Origin: Candidatus Zhuqueibacterota bacterium
Lineage (GTDB): Bacteria > Zhuqueibacterota > Zhuqueibacteria > Thermofontimicrobiales > Sulfurfontimicrobiaceae
Length of the DNA stretch: 36,240 nucleotides
Reading direction: 5' to 3'
Assembly (NCBI GenBank): GCA_016927835.1
Contig: JAFGMA010000313.1
Coordinates: 1-36,240 of the forward strand
A model generated the notes under the pieces. That model ran no database searches. It saw nothing but the letters and a program-made list of their open reading frames with translations, and was not told where the DNA came from. Positions within the stretch are counted from its first letter, which is position 1; each line of letters starts with the position of its first letter. A program made the position numbers and the translations under genes. Positions 34,316 to 36,240 of this stretch are shown here, piece by piece.

Positions 34316-36132
34316 AAATACTTGGCATTTCAGCATATTATCATGATAGCGCCGCTTGCCTGGTAGTGGATGGTGAATTGGTCGCCGCCGCTCAGGAGGA
34401 GCGATTTACCCGCAAAAAACACGATGCCGCATTCCCGAAGCATGCAATTAATTTTTGCCTCAGCCAGCATTCCATTCAGGCAAGTGATTTGGATCTGGTT
34501 GCATTTTATGAAAAACCGCTGATTAAATTCGAACGCATCCTCGAAACCTACCTGGCGTATGCCCCTTTTGGTATCCGATCGTTTGTCAAGGCGATGCCGC
34601 TATGGCTTAAAAAGAAACTCTGGATGAAAGACCTGATGCGCAGCGAACTGGATTATAGTGGCGCGATAATTTTCCCGGAGCACCATGAATCGCACGCTGC
34701 TTCAGCGTTTTATCCCTCGCCATTCAACAAATCCGCATTTCTTACAATCGATGGTGTGGGCGAATGGACGACGTCAAGCTTCGGAATCGGTGAAGGCAAT
34801 CGGATAAAGCTCCTGGCTGAATTGCAATTTCCGCACTCTCTGGGGCTGCTTTACTCGGCATTCACGTATTATACAGGTTTCAAGGTGAACTCAGGCGAGT
34901 ATAAGCTGATGGGATTGGCGCCATTCGGACAACCGCGCTATGTCTCCCAGATATTCGAAGAATTGTTGGATCTGAAAGAAGATGGTTCGTTTCGCCTGAA
35001 TCTGGACTATTTTTCGTATTGTCATGGCTTGCGGATGATAAATCGCAAATTTGAAAAATTGTTTGGACAGCCGCCAAGAAAGCCTGAATCAAGGTTAACC
35101 CGGTTTTACATGGATATTTCGCGGTCAATTCAGGTCGTTACCGAAGATATTATTTTACGGATGTCGCGGCACCTCCACCAGGTAACCGGAATGCAAAACC
35201 TTTGTCTTGCCGGTGGTGTTGCTTTGAATTGCGTAGCAAATGGCAGGATTTTACGTGAGTCGCCATTCGATGATATCTGGATTCAGCCGGCTGCCGGTGA
35301 TGCTGGTGGTGCCCTGGGCGCTGCTCTGTTTGGCTGGTACCAGTATCTCGATAAGGCGAGAAAAACCGATGAAGCGCATGATTTTCAGAAAGCATCTCTG
35401 CTGGGACCTGAATTCAAGGAAACGGAAATCAATGAGTTTTTAATCAAGCAGCAAGTTCCTTTTGTACGGCTAGAATACCAGGCGTTGATTGACCGGGTAG
35501 CAGATTTAATCGCACGCGGAAATGTGATTGGCTGGTTTCAGGGACGAATGGAATTCGGACCGCGCGCATTAGGCAATCGAAGCATTATTGGCGATGCAAG
35601 ATCGCCTGAAATGCAGGAGAAGATGAACCTGAAGATCAAATTTCGCGAAAGTTTTCGACCATTTGCGCCTTCGGTTCTGGCTGAAAAAGCCGACACAATT
35701 TTTGATCTCAACCATAGCAGCCCGTATATGCTTCTGGTTGCGCCGGTCACCGAGAAAGCGCGTATTCACGAAGATGCCGCCGGGGATGAAATGCTAATCG
35801 GACTCGACAAGTTGAATCAGGTACGGTCTATTGTTCCCGCGATTACGCATGTCGATTATTCCGCGCGCATCCAGACGGTTGCGCAATCGGATAATCCGCT
35901 GTTTTATTGTTTGCTCCGGGCATTTGATAAAAAATATAGCTGTCCGCTCATTATCAATACTTCGTTTAACGTACGCGGCGAACCCATTGTGTGCACACCC
36001 GAAGATGCTTACTTATGCTTTATGCGCACTAATATGGATTTTCTCGTGCTCGGTAATTACCTGATAGAAAAGAGAGCACAAAAACCGTTGCCAAAAGATA
36101 TCGACTGGTTAAGAGAGTTTGAGTTGGATTAG
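34312..36132 (+). CDS. NodU/CmcH-family carbamoyltransferase
   Basis: A 606-residue cytosolic enzyme that should transfer a carbamoyl group from carbamoyl phosphate, through a carbamoyl-adenylate, to a hydroxyl of a sugar or natural product. The N-terminal Kae1/HypF-like domain shows GISAYYHDSAACLV, EERFTRKKHD, EHHESHAASAFYPSPF, TIDGVGEW, GEYKLMGLAPFG and CLAGGVALNCVANG. The C-terminal domain has GWFQGRMEFGPRALGNRSI, FRESFRPFAPSV and INTSFNVRGEPIV. The length is standard. The ATG at 34312 overlaps the PpiC gene stop and follows AGGA at five bases. No glycosyltransferase, sugar-nucleotide or biosynthetic cluster genes lie in the window, so the acceptor is undefined; surface polysaccharide modification is one possibility. 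The 108 bases after its stop are AT-rich, with no gene or terminator visible. Confidence 0.94.
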   Translation: MKILGISAYYHDSAACLVVDGELVAAAQEERFTRKKHDAAFPKHAINFCLSQHSIQASDLDLVAFYEKPLIKFERILETYLAYAPFGIRSFVKAMPLWLKKKLWMKDLMRSELDYSGAIIFPEHHESHAASAFYPSPFNKSAFLTIDGVGEWTTSSFGIGEGNRIKLLAELQFPHSLGLLYSAFTYYTGFKVNSGEYKLMGLAPFGQPRYVSQIFEELLDLKEDGSFRLNLDYFSYCHGLRMINRKFEKLFGQPPRKPESRLTRFYMDISRSIQVVTEDIILRMSRHLHQVTGMQNLCLAGGVALNCVANGRILRESPFDDIWIQPAAGDAGGALGAALFGWYQYLDKARKTDEAHDFQKASLLGPEFKETEINEFLIKQQVPFVRLEYQALIDRVADLIARGNVIGWFQGRMEFGPRALGNRSIIGDARSPEMQEKMNLKIKFRESFRPFAPSVLAEKADTIFDLNHSSPYMLLVAPVTEKARIHEDAAGDEMLIGLDKLNQVRSIVPAITHVDYSARIQTVAQSDNPLFYCLLRAFDKKYSCPLIINTSFNVRGEPIVCTPEDAYLCFMRTNMDFLVLGNYLIEKRAQKPLPKDIDWLREFELD

Positions 36133-36240
36133 CAGCCGGGATATTATATCTATTCTTAATACGACTTACGCACTTTAATTATATAGTCGATAACTTATTG
36201 TAAATATTAGTGTGAAAATTTTTCAAATATCTAAAAACAA

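Noticed and set aside
36163-36173. GACTTACGCAC string resembling insertion-sequence ends
   Set aside because: There is only one short match close to the window edge, with no partner inverted repeat or transposase in view.

Overview
The window looks like a chromosomal piece of an uncultured FCB-group bacterium, most likely close to candidate division KSB1, Calditrichota or a similar lineage. Two very large secreted proteins (14376-18170 and 19653-24065, both minus strand) end in the QN(R/Y)PNPFN ... GxGIYxxR-type C-terminal sorting module typical of that group. Other pointers are a TolB-like propeller protein ending in an outer-membrane barrel, clear Shine-Dalgarno sites before most genes, and TTGACA / TATnTT-like promoters. 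No rRNA, complete tRNA, CRISPR array, integrase or transposase gene is visible. The phylum assignment is an inference from gene content, not a measured result.

Layout. 1-3468 (minus): recJ and a threonine aldolase gene, separated by about 450 bases of repeat-like non-coding DNA. 3599-9017 (plus): a promoter, a metallopeptidase-propeller-barrel protein, a ROK sugar kinase, a non-coding stretch with a palindromic element, and a LarA-family nickel racemase. 9018-14108 (minus): in transcription order, a small outer-membrane barrel, a 727-residue putative glycoside-hydrolase-like protein, a PTS EIIA domain fused to a PII-like domain, and a CPA2-type cation/proton antiporter whose start overlaps the EIIA-PII stop (ATGA). 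14376-25116 (minus): a secreted or surface block with a truncated lipoprotein, a streptopain-like (C10) protease with beta-helix modules, a full-length paralogue of the lipoprotein, and a PKD/cadherin-like protein. 25477-31253 (minus): a probable sugar-uptake operon with an alkaline-phosphatase-superfamily sulfatase, a fused solute-binding-protein/permease, a second permease and a xylose-isomerase-like TIM barrel. 31385-32932 (minus): a VanZ-LamG membrane protein. 33173-36132 (plus): a promoter, a parvulin-type lipoprotein and a NodU/CmcH-family carbamoyltransferase, translationally coupled.

How the genes may work together. The sulfatase, ABC and isomerase genes form a plausible glycan or sulfated/phosphorylated sugar uptake pathway that lacks its own ATPase here. 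The EIIA-PII protein is a good candidate cytosolic regulator of the antiporter. The protease/lipoprotein block looks like a cell-surface module exported through a sorting-domain-dependent pathway whose machinery is not in the window. The observations most worth following up are the EIIA-PII/antiporter pair, the binding-protein/permease fusion, the sulfatase homologue with Thr at the nucleophile position, the lipoprotein-protease-lipoprotein locus with its long hairpin, and a palindrome-bearing in-frame insertion in the cadherin-like repeats.
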